Made by a program: the position numbers and the translations under genes. Below are positions 11,540 through 24,400 of a DNA stretch of 64,000 bases, in pieces. The DNA comes from Imbricaverruca yamaguchii. Taxonomy: Eukaryota > Arthropoda > Thecostraca > Neoverrucidae. A model generated the notes under the pieces. It worked only from the letters and a program-made list of their open reading frames with translations. It did no database searches and was not told the origin of the DNA. Location: assembly GCA_034440575.1 (NCBI GenBank), contig JAOTOL010000978.1, positions 42,501 through 106,500 on the forward strand, in the 5' to 3' direction. Within the stretch, counting starts at the first letter, position 1. The number at the start of each line of letters is the position of its first letter.

Positions 11540-12599
11540 TTGGCATCCCCACCATCATTTAAAATAGGCCCCGGCAGTGCAACGTTCGCGACTGGGCGGT
11601 CTGGTAGGAGCCGGCGTGTCCGCTGCCGGGCACAGTCGGAACCGTCCAGTCAGGAATCGGGAACCAGCAACCCGGTCGATGCCCAGCCCGGTCCGACTCG
11701 GAAGGCCCGGCAGCACAGCCGGTGCCCAGTGCCCAGCCAGTGCCGCGTCAGCCTCCCAAGGTCATGGGAGGGGTAAATCGTAGCCCTTCAGCATTTCCTC
11801 AAAACTGTGATTCATGCTTGAGCACAAAGATTAAGTTATTCTTTGTTGCAGCATTTCAAGTCCGCAGAGTGGTGAATAAACGTGCAACGCGATTACTACA
11901 ACCGCCTTTCTTGAAGATCATAAACCCAAGTTAGATGGAAAGGGAGCGTGATACTAGGATATTGCTTTTTGTGCGAATGTCGACCTCTGTTTACGCCATC
12001 TTGGATATTGCTGCATCTGCTCATCGTCAAACTGCCGTCCTTCCACTCGCCGCTGTCTGTGTTCAGCCAATTAACGTCGGGCTGCCGCATGTGCGTAGCC
12101 ATTTTCATCGGCAATTGCTGGTCCTTTAGCAGCTTGAACTCTGCAGTCGGCACTTTGACGTCACGTGGACATCGCCAGCTCCCTGAGAACTTGCACCGAT
12201 AGCGTGCGATTTCGACCAGTGTTGTGAAGACCTCCACTTACCTCGCCGGCGTTTTTTCTCGCTTTCGTACACTCTTTCTCATCTTATTACTTCTTTGTTG
12301 TGTGTGATAGCAACTTCACACTTTCTTGACCACAGTGCTCGGTACCACAATCAAGATCTCTCACTTCGCGACACATCCTATCGCTTCCTCACTCACCGGT
12401 CTGAGCGCGAGGGGGAACATATCCTTACTAAGGGACTCGAGAGAGCTTCTATTTGACAGGGACAGCGCCGTTGACCAGTAATCTGATGTCACATTCCCAT
12501 TTGTTGGCAGGCTATTCGTGTGCAGACGATGTAACACTTCGACGATATGGCACCAGGGACGTAATGTGCGGGAGGATGTCAATGTTGTTCAAAGTAAGC
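11540..12599. other. No gene recognised
   Basis: The GC-rich part 11570-11760 and the mixed sequence after it have only short open frames with no family similarity. Confidence 0.3.
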
Positions 12600-12654
12600 G
12601 GGGGGGGAGTGTTTTGTTAGGCGTGCCGGACCATAAAGGTCATTTGCGCCGCCT
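12600..12654 (-). mobile_element. Ultrashort hairpin retroposon, copy 4
   Basis: A 55 bp body with GGACCATAAAGGTCATTTGCG, flanked by TTCAAAGTAAGC (12588-12599) and TTCAAAGTAAAC (12655-12666). This is an 11-of-12 target-site duplication. The tail is a G-run followed by TGTTTTGTTAGGC. Confidence 0.7.
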
Positions 12655-14540
12655 TTCAAAGTAAACAAAACACCCAGTATTTTCCACGTAATACAGACCA
12701 CTTCTCGCGTCTGCTGTCCAACACAAAGGGCACCAGCAGACCCCTGAGCGGGTACGCCGCGCCGGCTCAGCCGGTCTCCAACCTCCGGACGCGGTCTGGC
12801 GCCGCGAGCGCCAGCTGTTGCATCTCGCAGCGCAAGGACCAGTTCCGGGTTCCACTAGCCATTGTTAATGACCAGGGATATATCATAGAGTAGGTTCCCA
12901 AGCCGACAGACCTTGGAGGCAGGGAATGGCGTTCTAAGGCATATCTCGTACAGCAATCTTGCATTCGAGCGAGGCATTGCCTATAGCACTCACATTAGCT
13001 ACTTCATTCCCAAATGAACGGCTATGCGCTAACCAAACAGGAAGGGATCATACACCAATCGATTGGACTCACAATGAAGATTCCAAATATGTTTTTGCTT
13101 TCATTTTCGGCCTAAAATAACGAATTTAAGATTTCGCCGCCAGGTGGCAGCACCGTGCTCAATGCATTACCGATGGGAGAATATTCTAAGGGTTGTCGCA
13201 GGTTGAGCTTTACCTTAGAGCAAATATGCTGGTACATACATGCAGCAACTCCTCGAAGGAAGTTTGGGTAGGCTTTTTAGGCCCCAACACTTTGTGGATA
13301 GAGCATGCATACGTTCTCTTGCTCCTTTCCATGCACTTTTCCTCCTTCGTTCTTTCTACAACCCGTTTCTGTCGGGTCCCGACTCGAAGTGGCGTAATAC
13401 GCTTCGGTTCAACCGGCAGAACTCCACGGGCATGACTTCGCTCTTCTCAGGCTCAGCCCCTCGATCCACCACGCTGTAGCGGAAAACAGCGCGTACGTTT
13501 GGAATCCCTTGCGCCACAGCGTTCACCACATCTTCTACACAGACGTCACACTAACCGACGTTCTGATCAACATCCGATGCCAGATGCTTGTCAGTAGCCA
13601 TCCGGAGGTGTGCTCTTTCTCGGGCAAGTGCCGACTCCTAAAAATATCGTCTTGACCTTTGCCAACAGCGCCAGTTGACGTTCAGATTTACTGCAAAACT
13701 TCAGTTATCTCCTGGGTAGCTTCCAGACGCCGCTCCATCTTCTTCTGTGTCGTCTTCATCCACTCCACCGTAACAGTGTCGGCCGTCTGCAGCGTAGGAA
13801 CAGCTTCAACCGGATCCGATCCCGATACAACATCACCTGGACCAGGTTCGGCATCTGCCTCGACCCTGTCGCCACAGCCGTGGCCACGACCCCAGTGTCC
13901 ACGGTCTCGGTGTCCACTGCATCCAAGTCAGTGGCACATGGCGCTTTCGCGAAGTGCGGTGGATGGTGGCACCGCCGATGAAAGCTTCTGTGGAAGGGGA
14001 AAATAGTTTCAGGAGCACACGAGATTCATCGAAAAACAATTACGAAGTACATCCAAAAATGAGGTCAGAAGTACATCGAAGCAAAGTGACACATTCTACA
14101 TTACAGCAACATGACTGCTATAGAAAATAGCATTGCATTGATGCGCTGGACCAAAACGGGTCAACCAAGTCCTACGATAATCGCACGACAGCCGGATACC
14201 CAGCCCGGCACAAGGGTGTGGCACCGAGAGCACCGAGGCAGCTCGGCGCGGCAAATCCGTGCCGGAGGGAGGGGGGGGGGCGACGCCGTGACACCGTCGC
14301 TGCGCGTGTGACTCACGACCCTGCATCCATTACACAGGTGTTGTCGCGCGGACCCACATCGCGCGCGCTGTCGGTGCCGACGCGGCCCGGTCGATACCGC
14401 GCGCGTCACGCGCGTCACACCGGGAGCAGTTCGCGCCGCGGAGCCATCGCCAGTGCGGTGGGTGTCGGCCAAGTGTCGCTCGAGTGTCGCTCCTGCAGTT
14501 GTGCGAGCTCGTGCAGGGGTAGCGGCGCCAGTGGGCGGCG
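12655..14540. other. No gene recognised
   Basis: Several moderately GC-rich open frames (for example 13659-14006 plus and 13833-14039 minus) overlap on opposite strands, and neither shows a known motif or convincing splice sites. Confidence 0.3.
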
Positions 14541-14543
14541 TTC

Positions 14544-14563
14544 AGGTAGGTTAGGTTAGGTTC
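14544..14563. repeat. Short TTAGG telomere-type run
   Basis: TAGGTTAGGTTAGGTT, about three units of the arthropod telomeric pentamer, directly before the CCCGA satellite. Confidence 0.7.
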
Positions 14564-14565
14564 TG

Positions 14566-14893
14566 TTGACCCCACCCGATCCGACCCGACCCGACCCGAA
14601 CCGACCCGACCAGACCCGACCCGACCCGACTCGACCCGACCCGACCTGACCCGACCCGACCCGACCCGACCCGAGCCGATCAGACCCGACCCGACCCGAC
14701 CCGACCCGACCCGACACGACCCGATCCGACCCGAGCCGACCCGACCCAACCCGACTAAACTCGACCCAACCTTACCCAACCCGACCGAGCCCAACCCAAC
14801 CCAACCCGACCAGACCCAACCCGACCCGACCCGAACCGACCCGACCCGACCCCACCCAACCCGACCCAACCCGACCTGATCCGACCCGGCCCG
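14566..14893. repeat. (CCCGA)n pentanucleotide satellite
   Basis: About 65 units of CCGAC with scattered CCAAC, CCTGA and CAGAC variants. The long GRVGSGRVGSG-type minus-strand frame is an artefact of this array. Confidence 0.95.
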
Positions 14894-15904
14894 ATCGTCA
14901 CGCCTTGAAACATCATTGACTCTTGCCACAGCTTTTAAAGCCCATCTTCACGTGTAATTAGACCCACACCGAACATCTTTGTCCTCGCAGGTTTTCATCC
15001 CAACGCATTCGGTGACGTACTGGCAGTTGTTGTCTCAAAGGAAGGTTTCGTGGCCAGTTGCACAAGGTTTCATGTCGCTATGATACGTGCACACACGAGA
15101 GCCAGCCCGTGACAGCGTCCGCAGCCGCCTCGGCCGGGCACACCGGCACGTGACGCATTCGAGCGTTAATGGGGTCACGGGCGGGAGTTGGACAATTTCG
15201 TGTCGTTGTTCAACGGCCTCCGACTGATCGACGCTTTAAATTCCGATCTACTAGCAGCTTTTACCACAACATCGCATTCGAATCGCCGACATGCATTTTT
15301 CTGCCTGATTCGGGTGGCGCCGTTCGGGTGGACGCCGACAGAGCCGGCTGCCGGCGGCGCCTTGTGTCATGCCACGTGACCTGCGTGCCCCGCGGGTGGG
15401 CGATTATCCGTCTCAGTGTCTGCCACATGGTGCCACGCGGAATGCCGTGTGGTGCATGGACTAGGAGAAACACTCTGGGATGGAAGGGAAAGAACGGCGA
15501 CGTGCCGTGTTACCGGTTTAGACAATTCAGCATAGTGTGCTCATGTGTGAGAGACGTACCCAAAATTCGGTTGAGGAGCCCAGTTTGCAAAGGAGGGCAA
15601 TTTCGACAATATGGCCAGCTTCCTGTCCTCTCTCGCCCAGTGTTCTTAACGGCGCCTCCTGCAGGTATCGGGATAGGAGCATATCGCGCATTGACATCGC
15701 TTTCTAGCACGACTTCCGAGCCTTAGTTTATGTAGCTAGTTTAGCTAGTTTAAGCAACATAGTTTATGTAACACTGTTTTGGCCGCCTCATCTGCATGAT
15801 TGCGCGGCCCGTGATGCTGCACTCCGCAAGCCAGACCGACTTATCGCCCCGCGACTGTGATGCGATCCGTGCCGGTCCTCGCGGCCCGCCGAGCCCGGCT
15901 GGCC

Positions 15905-16716
15905 GCGCCACAGCTGACATAGCACTCCTGAGACACTGTCGGGCCGCTGGGCGCTGTCTGAGCTGCAGCTGACATAGCACTCTCGAGACACTGTCGGGCC
16001 GCTGGACGCGGTCTGAGCTGCAGCTGACATAGCACTCCTGAGACACTGTCGGGCCGCTGGGCGCTGTCTGAGCTACAGCTGACATAGCACTCTTGAGACA
16101 CTGTCAGGCCGCTGGGCGCGGTCTGAGCTACAGCTGACATAGCACTCCTGAGACACTGTCGGGCCGCTGGGCGCGGTCTGAGCTACAGCTGATGTAGCAC
16201 TCTTGAGACACTGTCGGGCCGCTGGGCGCGGTCTGAGCTACAGCTGACATAGCACTCTTGAGGCACTATCGGGCCGCTGGGCGCGGTCTGAGCTACAGCT
16301 GACATAGCACTCTTGAGGAACCGTCGGGCCGCTGGGCGCGGTCTGGGCTACAGCTGACATAGCACTCTCGAGACACTGTCGGGCCGTTGGGCGCGGTCTG
16401 AGCTACAGCTGACATAGCACTCTTGAGACACTGTCGAGCCGCTGGGCGCTGTCTGAGCTGCAGCTGACATAGCACTCTTGAGACACTGTCGAGCCGCTGG
16501 GCGCTGTCTGAGCTGCAGCTGACATAGCACTCTTGAGACACTGTCAGGCCGCTGGGCGCGGTCTGGGCTACTGCTGACATAGCACTCTCGAGACACTGTC
16601 GGGCCGTTGGGCGCGGTCTGAGCTACAGCTGACATAGCACTCTTGAGACACTGTCGAGCCGCTGGGCGCTGTCTGAGCTGCAGCTGACATAGCACTCTTG
16701 AGACACTGTCGGACCG
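15905..16716. repeat. 55 bp minisatellite, about 15 units
   Basis: The unit begins CTGACATAGCACTCTTGAG and ends GGTCTGAGCTACAG, 55 bp, with single-base variants between units. Because 55 is not a multiple of three, the minus-strand frames cycle and give repeated AMSAVAQTA-like peptides. I regard them as non-coding. Confidence 0.95.
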
Positions 16717-17860
16717 CTGGTGGAGACCTGCTGCCGAGCAGCAGCTGATCGGCTGCCACGTCCCCGGATAACTACCCCCGACGTGGCAGAAGGACTGATG
16801 TGGAATCTGAACAACTTACTGCACTTTTCGATTTATGTCTCTTCAGGGTGGAGCTATAGCAGCCAGAATGGCCAGTGCTTCAGCGATGTAGATGAAAGTG
16901 TGATGTTATCTGTAAGTGGTATAACATGTTTATGGGTAAGTATAACATATAACATGTCTACTGCGTCAGATATTCATGTAGAAACCCTTGCTTACCTCGC
17001 AATTATTCACGAGTTTATAGTCAGACATTTTTTATGTGGCAATCCTGTTTTATTTTTATTTTGTACGTTGTCAATCAGCATTACTTTGCATCTGTGTAAG
17101 GTTGCGTGGTGACTAATCACAGTAAAACATCCGGCAGGACCGTCCGTGTTCTGCTGTCGGGATGGTGAGCGGCACAGTTGGCGGGCCACAGCTGCTCCAG
17201 TTGGTGTCGTGACAGCATCAGCGACAGACCCGACCGCTGTCGAGTGGTGAGCGTCCCTTCACAGTCGGGCGCGACGGGGGCGCCGAAGAGGAAGTGTGTG
17301 CGCCTGACAAGAAGTGTGTACGCCTGACAAGAAGTGTGTACGCCTGACGAGAAGTGTGTGCGCCTGACCGTCAGCGGCTCTGCGGGAAGTCGCCACCTCG
17401 AGTCGAGCCCGCGCGGGAGGCCCGATAGGCATAGCTGGTCCGTGCAAAAGAAGCATCTACTGCGGAGCAGTGAAAAGTGAGATCTTCCGATCCGGGGACA
17501 TCGGACGGCAATCGGATGTACAGCTTCGTCACCAGCGATGCCATTCACACGAGTGTCCAAACTCCAAGGCGGTGATCACACATGGTGGCCATCCGGAAGT
17601 AAGCGGTGCGCGGACATGTGACCACTTGTGCGCCGAGTTGCCACTTCCCCAGCGCCGGACTGGACCTCGCTGGACTGCAGGCGATCGACGCTGATCTCGC
17701 CGCGCGCGTCGGCGGCCTCGACTGAAGCGGCAGGCCGCCCGGCTGTCGGCCCAACGGCGGGCACGCCTGCGTTGCCGAGTCTGCGGAGACACTGTGCGTG
17801 TGCGTGAGTGAGTGTGTGCGAACATCGGACGGTCGTCGCGCGCCGACGCAGCAGCGCCAC
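16717..17860. other. Upstream region of the RASEF-like gene
   Basis: Contains a 20 bp repeat at 17289-17368 and a GC-rich stretch from about 17590 leading into the first coding exon. The promoter and 5' untranslated region are probably here, but I see no definite TATA or initiator element. Confidence 0.35.
17289..17368. repeat. 20 bp tandem repeat, four units
   Basis: Four copies of AAGAAGTGTGTACGCCTGAC with single-base differences, about 500 bp upstream of the RASEF-like start codon. Confidence 0.9.
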
Positions 17861-18411
17861 ATGTCTGCCGACGCCGACTCGCGCAACCAGCTGCAGCAGC
17901 TGTTCCTGGCGTGCGACAGCCGCGGCACCGGCTACATCAGCCGGCACGAGATGCGCGAGCTGTGCCGCAGCTTCGACATCTCGGCCGACGACTCGGACCT
18001 CATCTTCGCCGACCTGGACGGCGACGGCGACGGCCACATCAGCTTCGCCGACTTCTGCAGCGGCTTCCGCGACTGCGTCAACTCCGACTTCGCCGCCGTC
18101 AGCTGCAAGGCGGACGAAGAGCCACGGCCGCCGGCCGACGGCGGGCCGGCCGAGACCGACGCCGACCGGGTTGAGACCAGGTCGGACCGGGCCGAGACCA
18201 GGTCGGACCGGGCCGAGACCAGGTCGGATCGGGTCGAGACCAGGTCGGACCGGTCCGAGACCAGGTCGGACCGGACTGACAAGTCGGACAGGCGCGAGAA
18301 GAAAGCCAGGAAGAAGGCGGGCCTGCGCAGGCGCGACAGCATGCATCACGCGTTCAAGCAGTTCTCGAAGACGCTCGGCGAGGAGAACGTGCTGCACTTC
18401 ATCGGAAACAG
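17861..18411 (+). CDS. RASEF: RASEF exon 1: EF-hand pair and charged linker
   Basis: ATG at 17861 (MSADADSRNQLQQLF), 183 codons plus 2 nt, donor AACAG/GTGGGT. EF-hand 1 loop is residues 19-30 (DSRGTGYISRHE) and lacks the acidic residue at loop position 3, so it may bind calcium poorly. EF-hand 2 loop is residues 53-64 (DGDGDGHISFAD), canonical except for Asp instead of Glu at position 12. Residues 103-143 are heptads of the form ETRSDRx. A basic stretch (KKARKKAGLRRR) and the start of an amphipathic helix follow. Confidence 0.88.
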
Positions 18412-21400
18412 GTGGGTGGCGCTCAATGGTGCCCGACCAGGGTGTAATAGGTGGGTGCTGCTGACTGGTGGCCGGCCAGGGTGTAACAGGTGGGTGCTGC
18501 TGACTGGTGCCGAACCGGTGTGCAACGGATTGTTGCTGCTCACTCGTGCAGAGCTGGTGTGCAATAGGTGGCTTCTCGTCTATTGGTTTAATTATTCATA
18601 ATCACCAACACCAAACCATCATCCTCCTCTACTAAGTGAAGTCACGATGTGCTGGCAACACTGCTAAACACGTGAGAACAAACAAGTGCACATTGTAGAA
18701 GTGAAAGTAGCGTACACTAAATAATACATTGTGGTCTAAGATAATTACCACTTATGAATACTACCCTTATGTGTGGTAAGAGGGTCAAACAAAAATTCAG
18801 CACACACGTATGCTGAAAGACCATAAGCAATAACTAGCTTATTGCTATGATACGATACATGACCATTGCAACCCCGCGACCTCTTCATGACTGCCAATGT
18901 GTACTTTCGCGGCAGCCTTGAATGAGACTGATTCAGTGTGGAAAATGTCTGGCATATGAAACTTCCAAAGAAAATCACCTACTAGGCGCCTGAGAAATGT
19001 GCAAAACAGACCCGATTGCACCTGGTTAACCCAAGCTCTTGGAACGAATATAGCTTTTTATGTGGTACAAATAGACTGGAAGCCACCTGTTGCACATCAG
19101 CTCTGTGATGGCTTTTTGTGTGTCTTGTGTGCTGCACTCCATCAACTCGCACAGTGTGGGTGGGGGTGATTGGGGGTGGGTGGGTGGGGGGGGGAGGTGG
19201 CAGCGGCGACCGTTCAAATGACTCTAATGCATTATAAAATAGAAAGTGCATCGGCGAAGTACGATGCGAAGCGAAAGGTGAAGAAGTCTGGGCACTAAGT
19301 GAATTCTGCATATTCGGTAGTAGTTTTTAACCATTCCGGATTGTTTTGAACCTGGATAGACTAAGTTCATGAAAAACTTGAAAACGGAAAATAGTATTTC
19401 TAAAATGGATCATCTTTTCAAGATGGCAACACAGAAGTGGTCCAAATCCGTGGAAGGTTGGTATTTGGGGACTACCCTAGGTTGATCAACCCAGGGCTGA
19501 GACCCCGAACTGATCTTGCGATCCCTGACCCCTGCTTCGTATCATACACCTTAGGAAAGCCACCCCCTGACAGCACTACTGCCACACTGCTCGGATCAGT
19601 ATTTCTGTGGGAGTACGGTGGCGATCCTTTTGCTTGCACAGTTGCCCAGTTGAAAACTCGACTTCGAACACAGTAGACGAAGGTTAGATACACGCAGCAT
19701 GGTCTGTTTTATAACGCCGGTGTGCACGATGGTCTTCTGTGTACGTTGCGTTGCGTACGTTGTGGTGTGTACGTTGTGGTGGGTGCGTTGTGTTGCATAC
19801 GTTGTGTTGTGTACGCTGTGTTGTGTACGTTGTGTTGTGTACGTTGTGTTGTGTACGTTGTGTTGTGAACGTTGTGGTATGTACGTTGTGTTGTGTACGT
19901 TGTGTTGTGCACGCTGTGTTGTGTACGTTGTGTTGTGTACGTTGTGTTGTGTACGTTGTGTTGCGTACGTTGTGTTGTGTACACTGGCTTCTGTGTACAC
20001 TCGTGTACGCGTGGCCGACTGCCGGGCGGTCGTGTCTCCTGTCGCTGTTCTGCCGTGTGTCCAGCAGCCAGGAGAAGATCCACCAGCTGTACCAGGAGCT
20101 GGTCAGCTCGGACACCGACCCGCAGCTGCGGCTGCGCGTGGAGGGCGTGCTCGGCTCCCTGCTCACCGAGGTCAAGCACCTGCAGGAGGAGAACAAACAC
20201 ATGGAGAAGCTCTGCATACGGTGAGCGGTCGGTCGGCGGTGGCCGAGTCACGGCCACCTTTGTCGCGCGCAGAGCAAACGGAATATATTTGTCAGCGACA
20301 GATCCGGCTTGTGTCGAGGTGTGATGGTTGTTCCAGATTGCTCATGCGAACCCTTATCTGATATGCAAACGGAGTGTATGTGTGTGTGTGTGGGGGGGGG
20401 GTGAGCACAGGGATGTTTTCGTACCGGCAGCAGTGAAGTCGCTCGGTCCTTACCACCGCTCATGTTCACTCACTGGGATTATGGCAGGCTTAACAAGCAA
20501 TTGTCCTCCACGTCGAAGATGCTCAAGGCCACATCAGAGTTGCAGAGTTGGCTTCTGGTCATACAATGAATTAACCGATGGGGCAGAGCTGTTTTATCGT
20601 GTTGCTGGCCACAGTTACCATTTTCTTGCACTATAGTAGGTGTACGCATAACTTGCGGCAAGGTGAGATGGCACGCTGCCCTAGTGAACATGAATGTTTG
20701 CCGCTTCACCAGCGAGAAGGAGGCGCACGAGGCACGTCTGCGCACGATGGAGGACGAGCTGGAGGCGCAGGTGGCCAAGGTCGACATGCAAGCACGGCGG
20801 GAAGCTGAGGAGAAAAAGGAGATGGAGATCAAGCAGGTCGAAATGAAGATGAAGGAGGAAATTTCCGAACTGCAGATGCATCTCAGGATGTTCCAGAAGG
20901 TGAGAAACTTCATAAACACAGGCGGATGAACAATGACGGATTAAAAAAACTGGATGGAAATGCAGGAGATTCGATCTTACTTCGTGCATCATGGAAAACA
21001 GTCCCCATAAACAGTGGCCAAATAGCATCTGATATTTAAGGTAGAACGGGCATATGGAGAAAAAGTGCAAGCCTACGTTCCCATACCAAATGCCGTACCA
21101 TATCTAATTTTCACATTTCATCACAAGTTCCTTGTGATTCTGACAGTAGGGGGCATCTACGGCGGTGCTGCAGGAGCGAGAGCACGTGCTGAAGGCGCAG
21201 TGCAGCCGAATCTCCATACATGTCCGGCGCATGGTGCGTTGCCTTAATTGTATATGCAGACAATCGCCTCGAAGCATGCGCACAGATCTGAAGCGATTTC
21301 TCATGACATGCATTCACCAAATTGCATCACCAAACACGAGCATGGAAAGCGCCATCGTTCCCGGGACTTGCTACTCGAGAACAAAGTGCAGGCGCGTTGT

Positions 21401-24400
21401 GCGTTCGCCACCTGCTACGGATAGCCCGTGCCGGCAGGGGTGCCGGGTGGGGTGCCGGGTGGGGTGCCGGGTGGGGTGCCGGGTGCGGGATGACGCCACA
21501 AACCCAATTCTTTTAACACAAATTAAGCGTACTTCAGCATTGTGTTGAAAGTTGCTGAATCCCCAACTTAAATGGGGAAATCTGGTTCAGAGCCAAGAAC
21601 ATGCAACTTAAAGTGCAGTGTTGGATCGCCAAGCGCTGTTGCAAGTTACAAGTGAGCGAAGCTGTTGCGAACCTCTTTTTTTAACGAACATTGAGCTTTT
21701 TTTTCAGTTCCCACCCGCACTTCATGAATACTTACGGCATGAAAATTGGGAAAGAGCACAATTTACACGAACACATCTGACCATGGGAGAGGTAATTAAG
21801 CGCACAACAATGTCATACAAGTTATTACGCTTCCAAAAGCGCCACCGTCGGTCTGGTGTAACTGGACATGGCCATGCAAGCAAACTGCTGTACCGGATAC
21901 ACGGGAGGATATTCGCTGAGGCTTCGCCTTCGTTGGCAAAAGGTCATCTTTTCATCATGGGCACCATAATTTAAATACTGATGGAATTTACTTTAGACAC
22001 CAATGTGCGGTTCCATATTTTACACAACTCACGATAATTTTCGTTCGATCGGCATAGCCAGGTGCAGTAGTTCATAACATTGCTGTATCATTTGCGAATA
22101 CTTTATTTGTTGCAAAACATGGTCTACTGCACATATGAAGCAATCCGTGCTTACCTTCTGCTTCTGCTTCTCACCTACAAAAAGTTCAGTCCTTGTTCAG
22201 AGTTATGAAAGTGGCCAAATTTTGTACTAAGTAAAGTGTGGGTAGTGCATATTCATTAGCGAGTGTGAACTGATTTGTGTTCACTCAGGCATTTGTATTT
22301 TTCTCACAAAAGTAGGAAAAAATGTAGTTGATAGACGTTCGAATATGTTAGGTATCGCTTGCCCTTGAGTTATTCCCATTTGGTTTTAATATAATTTGGG
22401 CAATTAAGTGTAATTATAGGAATATTTGTTGCAAAGTAAGATTTGTGTAAGCATCATGCAGACCATTTTTGCAAAGCACCATGGTGCATACGCTAAGACC
22501 AGATGAGCTACCGACAGGCACATTCGGACACGAGGTTTGCCGGGACCCAGGTATTTGAACCGTGGAATAAGAACATGCCATTTTATTAGTTATGCTACGA
22601 AGATATCTGTGATCCGACAGGAAATATAACAATCGGGAGTGCTTGTTGGCTATATTTCCCTCATAAGTCACAATTACGCGTCTTCCATGTTTTTCTTGCC
22701 AACGGGAGTGCCTAGCAAGCATCTAAAATGTTCCATATGGTGAACAAAAACGTTCGGCGGAAAACCTCATGAGATTTGAGCCCCGGCGGATCCACTCAAC
22801 AAGATGAGCGGCTCCACCGTTAGATGAACGGAGACAGCGCCACTTGCACTTGTCGCTCGTCCGCAGTGAAGTTCTCCAGTCGGTCGGTCTACCCATGCTA
22901 GGATCTGCGCAGTTTGAAGTTCCAAATGTTCTACCTGCGCGACCAAGAGGTGGCCATTCTGCAGAAATGATTTGGACTCGCACGAACGCCAAGTAAACTA
23001 CCGGCGGAGGAAAAATTTGCTCACTTGAAGGCGCCTTGAAGAAGGAGACAAATCCGGTCGATGAGATCATCACCGGGTCCACAATAGCTGCGATCCTGCG
23101 GTTCGACAACACCCCTGACGACAACTTCGCGAGAGAGGGGCGTTCTGATCTGAAGTCTCCGTACGCGAGGGGTGACATCGTGGTCCTACCGCTTGGCAGG
23201 GGCAACACCGCTGTCGTTCTCTCCAAGGCCCAATGCTCCGATAAGTCGAGGACCCTATTATCAGACAGGGCGCACACACGAGTAAGAAGGAGCCCCACAT
23301 CCGCGAGAGGAAACAGGTTCAGAGAGGTGGTCAACAAGATGGAGGACAAAGGAGAAATATCCAAGAATTTGGCCAAGAAGCTAATCCCCACTCACTCCAC
23401 ATGTCGAAGACCCTACGGTCTGCCAAAATATATAAACTTGATATACCCTACGAGCCATCACGAGCATTATCACCGATTCTCCGGCAGAAAAGGCGGCGGC
23501 TTACCCGACCAAGATCATTTCGCCAGCACTGGGAAAGTCAGAGTACACCGTGAGTAACCCGGCAACGTTTGTGCTATACAGTCCCTCCGGCACTTACCCG
23601 GGCGACGTGCTCATCAGCTTTGACGTAACTTCTCTTTTCACCGGAGTTCCGACCGCCAAAGCCGTTGATGTGGTCTGTAAGCAACTCCAAGGATACGATG
23701 CGCTGGGTAATAGGTGCGAAATATCCGCACCTTGGATTAAGCTGCTCATTGAGGAAAACCCAAAGTAAAGCTATATCTGGTGCAAAAAGGAATATATATG
23801 CAGATGGAGGGAGAGCCAATGGGACTGAGCTAATCAGTTGTGCTAGCAAGTGCTTACATGGAGTCATTGGAGGATAGACTTCTGGCACAGACCACTTTGA
23901 AACCCACGTATTAGAGGCGATTTGTGGATGAGGCTTGTATTGCGTGGCTACACGGGCGATAACGTGTCAACCCGTTTCTCCGGCATCTCAACTGTGGCTC
24001 GCCCGTTATCCAGTTTTCCGTGGACGTGTAGCGGGACGGAAAGACCTCCTCCTCCCCTTGACGTTGAAGTATCCAGATTTGGAGAACCTCCAAAGGAATC
24101 AGTTTCCAGGAAGCCCACTTGCTCTAGCGTGCACCTGAATTACGACACCCACCACGCCGCCAGCATCGGGTCTGCAGCCAGCCAGTGCCCGACTCGTTGA
24201 GCCGTCACAATCTGCAGCAGCAAGAGGGCCGAAGTCTAAGGGAAACGGCACATCCAGCAGGTGTTCCGGGACAACGGGCACTCAAACGCGTTTATCGGCC
24301 GAGCCATGTCGGAAACAACAGCCGTCGCCGCAAACCGGCACATGTCCTCGGCGGCCCAGCAGCACATTGACACCCGACAGCCACCTGTGGTGCAGAAGCA

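Noticed and set aside
14330..14929. 199-residue minus-strand Gly/Arg/Val/Ser protein
   Set aside because: Produced by the CCCGA satellite.
19596..20257. Thr/Gln/His-rich and Cys/Val-rich proteins near the RASEF exon 2
   Set aside because: Translations of the GTTGTGTTGTGTAC array; the true exon uses only 20068-20220.
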